A stretch of DNA of 64,000 nt from JADKAV01 sp963704075 (lineage in GTDB: Bacteria; Actinomycetota; Actinomycetes; S36-B12; UBA10799), in assembly GCA_963704075.1 (NCBI GenBank), contig CAVPGV010000004.1, positions 124,001 through 188,000 on the forward strand. Direction: 5' to 3'. The first letter of the stretch is position 1; each line of letters opens with the position of its first letter. A program made the position numbers and the translations under genes. The notes beneath the pieces are model-generated. The model made no database searches. It worked only from the letters and a program-made list of their open reading frames with translations, and was not told the origin of the DNA. This document shows positions 39,100 to 48,501 of this stretch, in pieces.

Positions 39100-39960
39100 G
39101 TGCTGACCGAAAGCCAGGAGGACCAGATCGCGGCGGCCCACTGGCCTCGCCCGGTGAACGTCGTCGTGCTCAACATCAAGGGGGGAAGCGGCAAGACGCC
39201 GACTGCCCTGACCTTGGCCGGGGTAATCGCCCACATCCGCGGCGGGGGGTGGCGGAAGCCTGCGAGACGCGGACCTCGGCCGACTGCGAAGGCTCAGCAC
39301 AGGCGATCCTCGATGCCGACCGCGAGAGGCCGTGCCGAACGCCGTAGCCCTGTCCACCTACATGCTCCGGCAGACCTCGCACGCCGAGGGGCGGGCCCTT
39401 GCGCCCAATAGGACTCGGCCAGCGTGTGCTCCGACGCCGGCTCAAGGGGCTCCCGGCCCCAAGCACAGGCTGCTGTCGGTGCCGCGCAGGACGTCATCAC
39501 CGCCCGGCGCGTGATCGACCACTTCTACGCGATCTCAGTCACCGACTCGCGCTCGAATCCGGCCAGCGTCGCGGCGCGGTCGTGCGGCCGACGTAGCGTC
39601 CGCTGGCGAGTTCTCCAGCGACGCTGTCCAGGGCGCTGCCCGCGTCCTGGAACGTTCGAAGGCTGGCCCGATCGCCGACCCGACATGGGCTGACGCCCGC
39701 ACAGTGGTCGTGCCAGGACGCCGGCGTTCGGATGTCCCCGTCGACACCGAGGAAATCAAGATCGCCCTGAATGCCCTGTCTGTTCCGGTACATGAGGTTC
39801 CGTTCGAGCCTGCGCTCCAGGACGGTCGACATCTCGATCAGTGCTGCGGAGGAGGCGCGTTCAGCGCTAGGTTCGACAGGTCCGCGTGGACGGCTGTAGC
39901 CGCCGCAGTCGTTGACATGTGCGGTCATGCGGACGTTTCGACCGACTTGGTGGATGCTGG
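39100..39960 (+). pseudogene. ParA-like partition ATPase remnant
   Basis: The first part has a deviant Walker A: NVVVLNIKGGSGKTPTALTLAG. Later stretches fit known ParA-like proteins only when frames are joined: IRGGGVAEACETRTSADCEGSAQ (39230-39300), DVITARRVIDHFYAISVTDS (about 39490-39550), and the C-terminal VHEVPFEPALQDGR to FDRSAWTAVAAAVVDMC (39780-39930). At least three frame changes are needed, so it is broken. It suggests a plasmid- or ICE-derived segment. Confidence 0.6.
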
Positions 39961-40465
39961 GTCCAGCGCTGCAGAAGCCGGTTTAGGTTCCTGGGACAGG
40001 GACTGCCTCGCCCGGGGCGGCGAGTTGGGAGCTGTTCCTCGGCTGTCCTGAACGAATGATTCGAAGCCTGAAGGCGTGGTCAGTTGTAGGCACCTGCCCG
40101 ACTTGGTGAAGATGAACGTGTGCTCGATGCCACGTGGTACCCATACGAAACCACCGGGTTCCAAGTCCCACTGCTGGTCCCCGCATCAACATGCATGGCT
40201 CCGTCTAGGAGAAAAAATGCTTCGTCCTCAGCCGGTGAATATGGCGAGGGGGGCCGAACCCGGCAGGACTTGACGACAGTTCTGACGACAGTTCACCCTG
40301 CAACGACCCAGGAAGCACCGGTACAGAAACGCTCGCTCCGCACAAAAGATAGTGTGAGCACACCCCGCTGCGCGCCCATCGACAAGGTTGCATGCGAGTG
40401 GCGAGAAACCACCAAGCATCGCCGTCACCTTCTGGAATATGGACTGCTTTCGGTATGAAGCTCAT
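39925..40465 (-). pseudogene. cupin protein gene interrupted by a 66-bp in-frame insertion
   Basis: Frames join into a small cupin: SFIPKAVHIPEGDGDAWWFLATRM, NLVDGRAAG, then GFGPPRHIH, PAEDEAFFLLDGAMHVDAG and LEPGGFVWVPRGIEHTF. GFGPPRHIH and PRGIEHTF are the metal-binding cupin motifs. Between FCAE and VLPGFGPP lies an extra 66 bp (40270-40335) that starts exactly with the 23-bp direct repeat. Two or more frameshifts are also needed. The minus-strand ATG is at 40465 or 40474. Confidence 0.6.
40270..40292. repeat. 23-bp direct repeat, copy 2
   Basis: An exact copy of 38231-38253, here at one edge of a 66-bp insertion (40270-40335) that interrupts the cupin reading frame between its two halves. 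Confidence 0.7.
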
Positions 40466-40493
40466 GGGTACCATCTCTTTTCCATCCGAACCA

Positions 40494-40527
40494 TTACGGC
40501 GATATTAGATCGGGAGTATAATATCGC
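40494..40527 (+). promoter_or_regulatory. promoter and TetR-type operator
   Basis: TTACGG (40494-40499), 17 nt, then a perfect TATAAT (40517-40522). An inverted repeat GCGATATTA (40499-40507) and TAATATCGC (40519-40527), spaced by 11 bp, overlaps both boxes. It lies between the divergent cupin gene and the truncated TetR gene. It is notably AT-rich against the surroundings. Confidence 0.65.
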
Positions 40528-40563
40528 GTAAGTCGATAGCAATCAACGCTTGGGGGCAAGCAA

Positions 40564-40818
40564 ATGAGAGTTCGGCGCGGTCATGCCCGCGCTGCCATCT
40601 TGGTGGCAGCGACCCGGCTCTTCGAGGAGAACGGCTTCAGCGCGACATCGATTGATGACATCGCGAGTGCCGCGGGAGTCGCTACGACGATCGACGCTGT
40701 CATGACTTCGCTGCGATGTCGGGGGGAATCACCGGCTGCCCTCGAAGGCTCAGGTCCGGGGCTCGCGCCTAACAACACGTCCGGCGGCGGGAAATTTCCT
40801 GTGGCGGCAGCTGGCTGA
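40564..40818 (+). pseudogene. truncated TetR-family regulator
   Basis: Only the N-terminal helix-turn-helix half of a TetR repressor remains: HARAAILVAATRLFEENGFSATSIDDIASAAGVA, after which the sequence becomes unrelated and stops at 40818. A normal TetR has about 200 residues, so about 150 are missing. Its operator and promoter remain upstream. Confidence 0.75.
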
Positions 40819-40896
40819 AGGGGCCCTGGTCGAGCGTCCGGGCAGAATCTCACGTGGTTGCCGATCCCACACACCCGAATCCGGTTCGACCACGGT

Positions 40897-42021
40897 TCAG
40901 GTGGCGGCCAGCAGCCCTGGTGAGGCTTCGCCCAAACGGGTGGTGCCGGTGAAGGCGAGAGCCACGGCGGTCTCTTCGGTCAGCACCTCGAGCACCCGGC
41001 GGACCCCGGGCGCTCCGGCAGCCACCAGGCCGTACACGGCCGGACGCCCGATCAGGCACAGGTCCGCCCCGAGGGCGGTCATCTTCACGACGTCGCTGCC
41101 CCGTCGGATCCCACCATCCACCATCACGGGGACCCGCCCGCCCACCGCGGCCGCGATCGCAGGCAGCGCCGCAGCGGTCGAGGGCTGGGCGTCGAACTGT
41201 CTGCCCCCATGGTTCGAGACGTAGACCCCGTCGGCACCTGCGTCCATGGCGGTACGGGCGTCCTGCGCGGTCATGATGCCTTTGACGACGATCCGTCCCG
41301 GCCACTGCGACCGCAGACGTTCGAGGTCCGCCCAGGACGCCGCCGCGTTCTCATGCTCCATGAACTCCTCCATCTGTCTGAGGGTCATGGGTCTACCGTC
41401 GATCGCCTGGTCGCCGAACGTCACCCGAGGCCCGGTGAGGAATCGTGCGACCCAGCGCGGCTTGCGCGCCGCGTTGAGGACGCTGCGCAACGAGGGCCGG
41501 CCCGCCATGGTGAAGCCGTTGCGCAGATCACGGTCCCGCTTGCTCGACACCGAAACATCGGCGGCGACCACGAGAACGTCCACGCCCGCCCGGTGCGCCC
41601 GTTCGAGGTGCCGCTCGACGAGGCGCTGATCCGGCCAGAAGGTGAGTTGTGACCACACACTTCCCGGTGCGGAGGCGACCACATCGGCCAGTGCCGCACC
41701 CGACCATGCGCTGTGGACGAAGACCGTCCCTTCGCGCTGGGCCGCTCGGGCCATACTGACATCCGCTTCGGGACTGAACAGCGACAGCAAGCCCATCGGA
41801 GCGATGGCCAATGGTGCGCGCAGTTCCGTGCCGAAGACGTCGACCCTGAGATCGATGTCGCGCACGTCGCGCAGCACCCGCTGTTGAAGGAGCAGTGCGG
41901 CCAGGTCGGCGGTGTTGGCCCGCAGAGTGACCTCGTCGAGTGCCCCGCCTTCCAGGTAATCCATCACCATGCGGGGAAGTCGTCGTTCTGTGGCTCGCTG
42001 GAAGTCCTGGACGCTGTGCAC
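40897..42021 (-). CDS. FMN-dependent alpha-hydroxy acid oxidase/dehydrogenase
   Basis: A 374-aa TIM-barrel flavoenzyme of the lactate/glycolate oxidase family. The active-site motif SNHGGRQFDAQPST, with catalytic His and Arg, is near residue 250. APMGLLSLFSPEADVSMARAA (FMN site) and VPVMVDGGIRRGSDVVKMTALGAD (phosphate site) complete it. It oxidises L-lactate or another 2-hydroxy acid. The neighbours do not reveal the electron acceptor. Confidence 0.9.
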   Translation of the reverse strand: MHSVQDFQRATERRLPRMVMDYLEGGALDEVTLRANTADLAALLLQQRVLRDVRDIDLRVDVFGTELRAPLAIAPMGLLSLFSPEADVSMARAAQREGTVFVHSAWSGAALADVVASAPGSVWSQLTFWPDQRLVERHLERAHRAGVDVLVVAADVSVSSKRDRDLRNGFTMAGRPSLRSVLNAARKPRWVARFLTGPRVTFGDQAIDGRPMTLRQMEEFMEHENAAASWADLERLRSQWPGRIVVKGIMTAQDARTAMDAGADGVYVSNHGGRQFDAQPSTAAALPAIAAAVGGRVPVMVDGGIRRGSDVVKMTALGADLCLIGRPAVYGLVAAGAPGVRRVLEVLTEETAVALAFTGTTRLGEASPGLLAAT

Positions 42022-42219
42022 GAGCGGACATTACCGGACGTCGCCATCGCATCGCGCACACCATCCTGCTCCCCGTACGCGGGAACCCACGTCGAGCGTC
42101 ACGGCGGCCGACGGGCTGATCCCCAGTAGCCCGGCGGAACGCGAAGACGCCCCAGGGCCGACACAAACCCACGGAGGTCCGCTCACACGATCCGGTGGCG
42201 ATGATCGCTGCCGCGGGCG

Positions 42220-42477
42220 TTAGGTGTCCGGATCGCCCCGCAATGCGGGCCGGGGAACTCTGGCGAATCCGGGCTGCAACGTCTTCGTCACGAAGCGGTT
42301 CGAGACACCGACCGACGCCTCCAACGAGCATGCCGACGAGTTGACGACTTTGACGTTCACCCCCCGGATCGACAGGGACGCGGCGGAGTCACCATCGGGT
42401 GCATCCGCTTGGACCTCGCCGGCAAGCACCACCGACAAGAGCAGCGCGAACACGGTTGCGAGTGGCCTTCTAGGCAT
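42220..42477 (-). CDS. small secreted protein, unknown
   Basis: An 85-aa protein with a clear signal peptide (MPRRPLATVFALLLSVVLAGEVQADA, cleavage near AxA) and a short mature part with one Cys (NSSACSLEASVGVSNRFV). No known family. Start ATG at 42477. The short mature part may reflect truncation by a frame error. Confidence 0.5.
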   Translation of the reverse strand: MPRRPLATVFALLLSVVLAGEVQADAPDGDSAASLSIRGVNVKVVNSSACSLEASVGVSNRFVTKTLQPGFARVPRPALRGDPDT

Positions 42478-42716
42478 GTGGACCGGTCTGCTTCCATGTC
42501 GGCAGGTGAATCTGACCAAGGCGTGATCTCCCCCACCGTAGCCGTGGACCACGATGCATGGGTGCCACGCGGAACACCAGCTGGCCGGATGTCGAGCAGA
42601 TCGAGGGCGCCGCGAACGCGGCCCGTCTGTGCGTCGTTGGCCTTCCGCACGGTCGAACGCCGCCGCGAGGTACCGGGAGTAACGTGGGTGCTGGTCAGAC
42701 TTCGAGAGGGACAACG

Positions 42717-43454
42717 GTGGATGCGTCGCACGCGGCCGAGGCGATCGCCCGACTCACCGGGGTGAGCAAGACCTACGGCGAGGGTGAGGCCGCCGTGCAC
42801 GCGCTGCGGGGCATCGACCTGACGCTCGATCCGGGCGAGGTGGTCGTCGTACTCGGCCCTTCGGGCTCCGGCAAGACGACCCTGCTGAACATCATCGGCG
42901 GCATCGAGACGGCCACCGACGGTGAGGTGACCCTGGGTGGCACGGCACTCTCGGGCAAGGGCCCTGAGGAACTCGCCACCATCCGTCGCGAGAACGTCTC
43001 CTTCATCTTCCAGTTCTTCAACCTGATCCAGACCCTGACCGCCGCCGAGAACGTGCAGGTGATCGCGGAGCTGACCGAACGGGTCGACCGCGCGGAGTTG
43101 TCCCAGAGCGTGGCGACCGTTCTGGCGGAAGTCGATCTGACGGACCGCGCCGACCACTTCCCCGGCCAGATGTCGGGAGGACAGCAGCAGCGGGTGGCCA
43201 TCGCCAGGGCCTTGGTCACCGGCCCCAGGCTGCTGCTGTGCGACGAGCCGACCGGGGCGCTGGACCTGGCCACCGGGCGCACCGTGCTCGAACTGCTCCA
43301 GCGCAGCGCGAAGGACGCCCGGCGTTGTGTCGTGATCGTCACGCACAACGAGGGGATCGCGACGATGGCCGACCGGGTGCTACGGGTGCACGAGGGCTCG
43401 ATCGCCAGCGAGGTCCGGCAGGTCGCCGGCTCGGCGCAGGACGTGTCGTGGTGA
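42717..43454 (+). CDS. ABC transporter ATP-binding protein (MacB/LolD type)
   Basis: A 245-aa ATPase with Walker A GPSGSGKTT, Q-loop FQFFNLIQTLTAAENV, signature MSGGQQQRVAIARAL and Walker B LLLCDEPTGALD. The GALD form and the neighbouring permease place it with MacB/LolD exporters. Start GTG 42717 has GAGAGGGA upstream. Its stop overlaps the permease start (TGATG). Confidence 0.9.
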   Translation: MDASHAAEAIARLTGVSKTYGEGEAAVHALRGIDLTLDPGEVVVVLGPSGSGKTTLLNIIGGIETATDGEVTLGGTALSGKGPEELATIRRENVSFIFQFFNLIQTLTAAENVQVIAELTERVDRAELSQSVATVLAEVDLTDRADHFPGQMSGGQQQRVAIARALVTGPRLLLCDEPTGALDLATGRTVLELLQRSAKDARRCVVIVTHNEGIATMADRVLRVHEGSIASEVRQVAGSAQDVSW

Positions 43455-45845
43455 TGGGACGCCATCCGACCCTGAGACGCAAGCTCCGCCGGGATATCAG
43501 GCGCACGTGGCCACTGTTCACCGCCCTGGTGGTCATGGTCATGCTCGGCATAGCGCTGTACGTGGCGGCGGACAACTCCTACCGGAACCTGCAGGGCTCC
43601 TACGACAACGCGTTCACCGTGCAGGGTTTCCCGGACCTCTTCGTCACAGGCGGCGACGTCACGGGCTTCGCCGCCACCGCGGCGCAGGACCCGTCGGTCG
43701 CGGCCACAAGGACACGCGTGCAGGCGGACCTCCCGATGCGGGTCACCACGGACGAAGGGACCGACCGGTTCCTCGGGCGGATCGTGGGCTATCCCACCAA
43801 CGGCACGCCGGAGGTGGCGAGCCTGACCTCGTTGTCGGGCGCCCCGAATCCCGGACCCGGCACAGTCCTGATCGAGGAGCACATGGCGGGGACCTTCGGC
43901 CTGGAGCAGGGAGACACCGTCACCCTCACGACCGCGGTGGGCGAGGTCGACGTCACCGTGGCAGGGATCGTGTCAAGCGCCGAGTACCTGTGGCTGGCCC
44001 CCGACCGCCAGCAGGTCATCGTGCCACCCAGGTCCTTCGGGGTCATGTTCGTCTCCGAGGACGACGCCCGCTCCTGGTCGGGTGGGGCTGACAACCAGTC
44101 GGTCGTTCTGCTCACCGAGACCGGCCGGGCCGACCCGGCGACCCTGGACACGCTGGAGTCGGCGGCGATCGCCGCCGGCGCGGTCGAGGTACTCGATCGT
44201 GCTGAGCAGCCGTCCAACGCATTGCTCCAGGAGGACATCTCCGGATTCGAGCAGATGGCCGCAGCATTCCCAGCGCTGTTCCTGTCCGCTGCCGCATTGG
44301 TGCTCTACGTGCTGCTGACCCGACGCGTCGAAGAGGAACGACAGGTGATCGGGACGTTGCGGGCCCACGGCATGCGCGGGCGCACTCTTGCCTGGCACTA
44401 CCTGTCCTACGGCCTCTTGGCCGGCATCGTCGGGGCACTGCTCGGGCTGCCTATCGGGGCAGCCATGGCGGGCGCCATGTCCCGGCTCTACACCGACATC
44501 ATCGGACTGCCCGAGCAGTTGACCCTCTTCCGGGGATTCGGCGCAGAGACGTTCGTCGTCGGTCTGTCGTTCGCGGTCGCGGCTACGGCGCTGGCGGCAC
44601 TCGCTCCAGCCCGCCGGGCAGCGCGTACCGCCCCGGCCGAGGCGATGCGTGGTGAGGTCCCCGACGTCCGCAACACCCGGACTTGGGCCGAGCGGATCGT
44701 GCCCACGATGGGCCACGCGTCTGCCACATGGAAAATGATCGTCCGCGGGATCGGCCGGAACACCAGGAGGACCGTGTTCTCGGCATCCGGGGTGGCCCTC
44801 GCGCTGATCCTGGTGCTCGCGTCGTGGGGGATGATCGACACGATGAACCGCCTCATCTCGGTGCAGTTCGACGAAGTGAGCACGTCGAACGGGCAGGTCG
44901 AGTTCGCGGCGCCGGTGACACGGGAACAACTCGACCGGATCGAGGCCGTCGATGGGGTGGCGAAGGTCGAGCCGGCGATCACGATGCCGGTGTCGGTGGG
45001 GTTCGGCGGGCAGGTGTACTCGACCCAGGCGACCGGCTACGAGCCCGGCACCGTGATGCACGGCTTCATCGACTCCGCCGGCGACCCGGTCCCCGTGCCG
45101 ACGCAGAGGTGTGCTGATCGACGAGTCGATCAGCGAGGTCATGCCCGACCTGCAGGCCGGCGACACGGTCTCGCTGACTCTGGGGACCGGAACGGCCGCG
45201 ACGACGGTCGACGCGGAGGTGGCAGGTTTCACCTACCAACCGCTCGGCACCTTCGTCTACGCCGATAAGTCATGGCTGGCACGAGAAGTACCCGGCGCCG
45301 AGGCCACGACCGCCCTGCTCACCACTGCGGATGGAGCAGATCCGGATGCCGTCCGACGCGCGGTCTCGGATCTGCCCGGCGTCGTGGCATACGTGGACAC
45401 CTCGTCACTGGCCGACGTCTATGACAAGTACTCCGGACTCTTCTACGTCTTCATCGGGGCGATGCTCGCGCTCGGCGCTGCGATGGCGTTCGCGATCATC
45501 TTCACGACGATGAGTGTCAACATCGTCGAGCGCAAGCGCGAGCTGGCGACCATGCGCGCGGCCGGCGTGCGCTACCGGGCCATCGCCCGTTTGGTCGGCG
45601 GCGAGAACACGCTGGTGGCGGCGTTGGGGGTCATCCCCGGACTGATCCTCGGGGTGATTGCCGCGCGGGTCATGCTGCAGACCTACTCGAGCGACCAGTT
45701 CACCCTCGATCTCTATGTGCGGCCGCTGACACTGCTGCTCGCATCCGTGGCGATCATGGGCGTCGCTGCCCTGTCCCAGATACCGGGGCTGCGCGCGGTC
45801 CGCCGGATGGACGTCGCCGAGGTCGTTCGCGAGCGGGCGGCGTAG
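43454..45845 (+). CDS. FtsX/MacB-type ABC transporter permease (one frameshift)
   Basis: An approximately 797-aa permease with one N-terminal helix (WPLFTALVVMVMLGIALYVAA), a periplasmic-type MacB domain, and two FtsX domains, one in each half (AFPALFLSAAALVLYVLLTRRV and GLFYVFIGAMLALGAAMAFAI). A second MacB-like extracytoplasmic part lies between. The frame breaks near 45107: after VPVPTQ, GVLIDESISEVMPDL continues one base over. Likely exports a peptide or lipid-like molecule. Confidence 0.87.
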
Positions 45846-46109
45846 GACGGTTGCCGCGCCCGGCCCGATCGTGCTCGTGCTCGCGAGCGGTCGCTGTCGG
45901 CCACTCGGAGCAGCCGAGGCACCGCCCGGAGCAGAAGCCCGGATCGAGGTGCGTCCCACCCGGGGACCGGACAGAAGGGGCGCCCTTTCCCCAACCGCAT
46001 CGGAAGCCGGCGATCACCGTGTCCTCGTGAGAGACCGTTCGCGGGTCTGCCGGCCGGATGCCCGCGCCGCTGCGCCAGGCCGGGTGCTCCTGGAGTCGGA
46101 GGGCGCCAT

Positions 46110-47348
46110 TCACGCCTTCGAACGGACCCCCAGCAACTCACCTTCGACCGCATCCGCGGCAGCGACCGGTCCGCCGGCCGCCCGGTATCCGGCGGCCACC
46201 GCCTGTGCACCCGACCGTAGGCCCATCGCCTGCTCGACGGCACCACGAAGACTGGCAGGACCAACTCTCCTGGCTGGCAACCGGACTCCCGCACCAGCCA
46301 CCTGGACCCGGCGTGCGACCTCGGACTGATCACGCCCGAAGGGAACGGCGACCACCGGCACGCCACGCGCCAACGCCTTCTGGGTGGCGCCCATTCCCCC
46401 GTGGGTCACGGCGCATGCAGCACGGTCCAGCAGGGGTCCATGGGGCAGGAACCGCTCAACGCGGGCATTGTCCGGAACGTGCAGGTCAGCGGGGACTCCG
46501 GCGGGCATCGTGGCGACGACCTGAACCGGCTGATCGGCCAATGCATCCAGCGCAGTGCGCACCAGCCTGGCGTCGTCCTGGTACTCCGATGACGTCGTCA
46601 CGACAACCAGCGGACCGTGGATGTCGTCCATCCGGTCCACGCTGTCGGCATCCGGCTCCCACTCACAGGGTCCCACCATCACTACGTTCTTCGGCCAGTC
46701 CTTGTGAGGATATTCGAAGGGCTCCGCGGTCAAGGAGAGAAGGAGCTCAGGCCGACGGAACTGATCATCCAGATGCCGCAGTGGATCGAGGCCGAGACCG
46801 GATCGCACCGCATTGAGCCCGGGCAGCATCTGCTTCTCGAGCGTGCCGACGACGATCGGGCGGAGGATGGCGTCGCGCGTTCGTCCCAACCGGCCGCGCG
46901 CCGGCGCCAGGCCGGGCCCGTAAGGAGGGGCATCCGACGACGCCAGCGGCAGTGGATACGGGCAGAAGACCGCCCAAGAGCCACCCCACCGTTCAGCTGT
47001 CGCAATGGCCCCCCAGGAGTTGACGTCCACGACAACGGCATCCGGTCCGCACTGGTCGATGGCCGTCCGCAGGTCGTCTGCATCGAATCGAGCCCGCGCG
47101 ACGAACGCACGGACAGACGCCGCCAACGCCTTCCGCGGACTGCGTTCTCGCCAGTCATCCAGGGCGATGTCCTCCACCTCACTCGCGATGGGTTCGGCGT
47201 CGAATCCGAGTCGGCGCATCTGCGGCACCTCGCTGGCCAGAGTGCGCACCGCCACCGAATGACCCCGGTCGCGCAATTGCAGCAGGATCGCGGTCAGCGG
47301 GTAGAGGTGACCACGTGCAGGTGAGGTGTACGCGAGAATCCTGGCCAT
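46110..47348 (-). CDS. MGT-family UDP-glycosyltransferase
   Basis: A 412-aa GT1 glycosyltransferase. N-terminal ARILAYTSPARGHLYPL is the acceptor-side Rossmann start; CAVTHGGMGATQKALARGVPVVAVPFGRDQ is the donor-binding signature. Such enzymes modify macrolides, lipids or xenobiotics. The ATG overlaps the stop of the TetR gene, so the regulator and enzyme are co-transcribed. The acceptor is unknown. Confidence 0.88.
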   Translation of the reverse strand: MARILAYTSPARGHLYPLTAILLQLRDRGHSVAVRTLASEVPQMRRLGFDAEPIASEVEDIALDDWRERSPRKALAASVRAFVARARFDADDLRTAIDQCGPDAVVVDVNSWGAIATAERWGGSWAVFCPYPLPLASSDAPPYGPGLAPARGRLGRTRDAILRPIVVGTLEKQMLPGLNAVRSGLGLDPLRHLDDQFRRPELLLSLTAEPFEYPHKDWPKNVVMVGPCEWEPDADSVDRMDDIHGPLVVVTTSSEYQDDARLVRTALDALADQPVQVVATMPAGVPADLHVPDNARVERFLPHGPLLDRAACAVTHGGMGATQKALARGVPVVAVPFGRDQSEVARRVQVAGAGVRLPARRVGPASLRGAVEQAMGLRSGAQAVAAGYRAAGGPVAAADAVEGELLGVRSKA

Positions 47349-47944
47349 CATGGCTCCTTGGTGAGTGGTGTGAGCATTTCTGTCAGTGCGACCTCCGTCT
47401 GCGCGCGACTCAGTCCCGCGTGGACGCGCAGGAGTTGCCACGTGTAGACATCACAGATCGCGACGTATTGCGCCAACCGGCGCCGTCGCGCAGCCCCGTT
47501 CAGCTCGCTCAGAAAGGGCGCGAAGACGCGACGACACCAGTTCCGGTGGACGTCACGGCCCTGCTCGACGATCGGCCCCAGAGCCGGAACGGTGGACTCA
47601 GCAGCGAGCAGGCGAAGGACCTTCTCCCCATAGTCCTCGTAGTGATCCAGCAATACCCGCACAGCGCCAGGGACGTCTCCGACGGCCGCCGAGTCGCGCT
47701 GGTCGATCACCCGCGTCCGGTCCCGATCCGCCGCCGCTACGAGTAGTTGCTGCTTGCTGCCGAATCTTCTGATGACCGTGCGGACCGAAACCCCAGCGCG
47801 CCGGGCGATCACCTCCAACGACAGGTCATCGGTGGGACGTTCCCAGAACGTGGCAACTGTCGCATCGAGGATGCGCTCTGCGGTCTGTGCGGTCGATTCG
47901 GCCCGCACAGTCATCTCGTACCCACGCGTCGCCGCCCTTTTCAT
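47348..47944 (-). CDS. TetR-family transcriptional regulator
   Basis: A TetR repressor of about 198 aa. N-terminal HTH: AERILDATVATFWERPTDDLSLEVIARRAGVSVRTVIRRFGSKQQLL. The ligand-binding C-terminal domain is complete. An ATG at 47944 or 47914 can start it; a 25-bp palindrome (47940-47964) overlaps the first. It is coupled to the glycosyltransferase downstream, so a drug or lipid ligand of that enzyme may be the inducer. Confidence 0.88.
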   Translation of the reverse strand: MKRAATRGYEMTVRAESTAQTAERILDATVATFWERPTDDLSLEVIARRAGVSVRTVIRRFGSKQQLLVAAADRDRTRVIDQRDSAAVGDVPGAVRVLLDHYEDYGEKVLRLLAAESTVPALGPIVEQGRDVHRNWCRRVFAPFLSELNGAARRRRLAQYVAICDVYTWQLLRVHAGLSRAQTEVALTEMLTPLTKEP

Positions 47945-47964
47945 GTCACCTACACTGACATGAA
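47940..47964. promoter_or_regulatory. TetR auto-operator
   Basis: TTCATGTCA and TGACATGAA, perfect 9-bp arms around CCTACAC. The palindrome covers the upstream start candidate of the TetR gene, so autorepression of the TetR-glycosyltransferase unit is likely. Confidence 0.75.
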
Positions 47965-48501
47965 TTAAACGCATTGACAACACCCCGGTGGCGCGCCCGG
48001 CTGTATTCCGCCCGCCGCGGCGGTCTGATGAAGTTCTGCGACTGCCGCTGAGTCGCACAGATGACCAGAGCCGTCCACCGCCTTCCAGAGCGCCAAACGG
48101 GGTCCCGAACGACTTGTGTGGCCGGTCCGCCGGACTGTCTGGCGCGGCGGGGGGCTCAGCGGCCTTGCTCGACCGTTCCGGCGGAGAAGTACACCTATCA
48201 GAGACGCAGTGCCGGGACCCGACGATGCACTCGGCCGCCTTCAGCGGCCAACAACCAGGGTACGCGCGCCCAGGGCTGTGAAGGGGCCGGCTCAGCGTCC
48301 TCCCCGGGCGCCATCCAACCGGCGGGGAGGGCTGGATGGGCAGCAGCCTCCACGCCGTGCATACAGCGGCGGTACGGCCGTCTCCCGCCGAGGTGGCGTC
48401 TCTTGACCGGCGGCCCCCGCGCTCGGCGGCGGCCCGATGCTCAGTGCGACTCGACGAGGGTCACCCCAACACGTCGGCGCCCTTGCCTCAGATCAGCAGA
48501 C
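47965..48501. other. intergenic region without recognisable gene
   Basis: About 540 nt between the TetR start region and the 3' end of the NfnAB-like gene. Frames cross it but have biased composition and no family match. I see no RNA gene or repeat. Confidence 0.5.

Noticed and set aside
38116..42000. A second copy of the tRNA-Arg 3' end as the right attachment site
   Set aside because: No matching stretch of the tRNA 3' end was found to the right; only the 23-bp repeat recurs, and that lies outside the tRNA.
46058..46816. A 252-codon plus-strand Pro/Arg-rich frame
   Set aside because: Antisense to the glycosyltransferase; composition is typical of a shadow.
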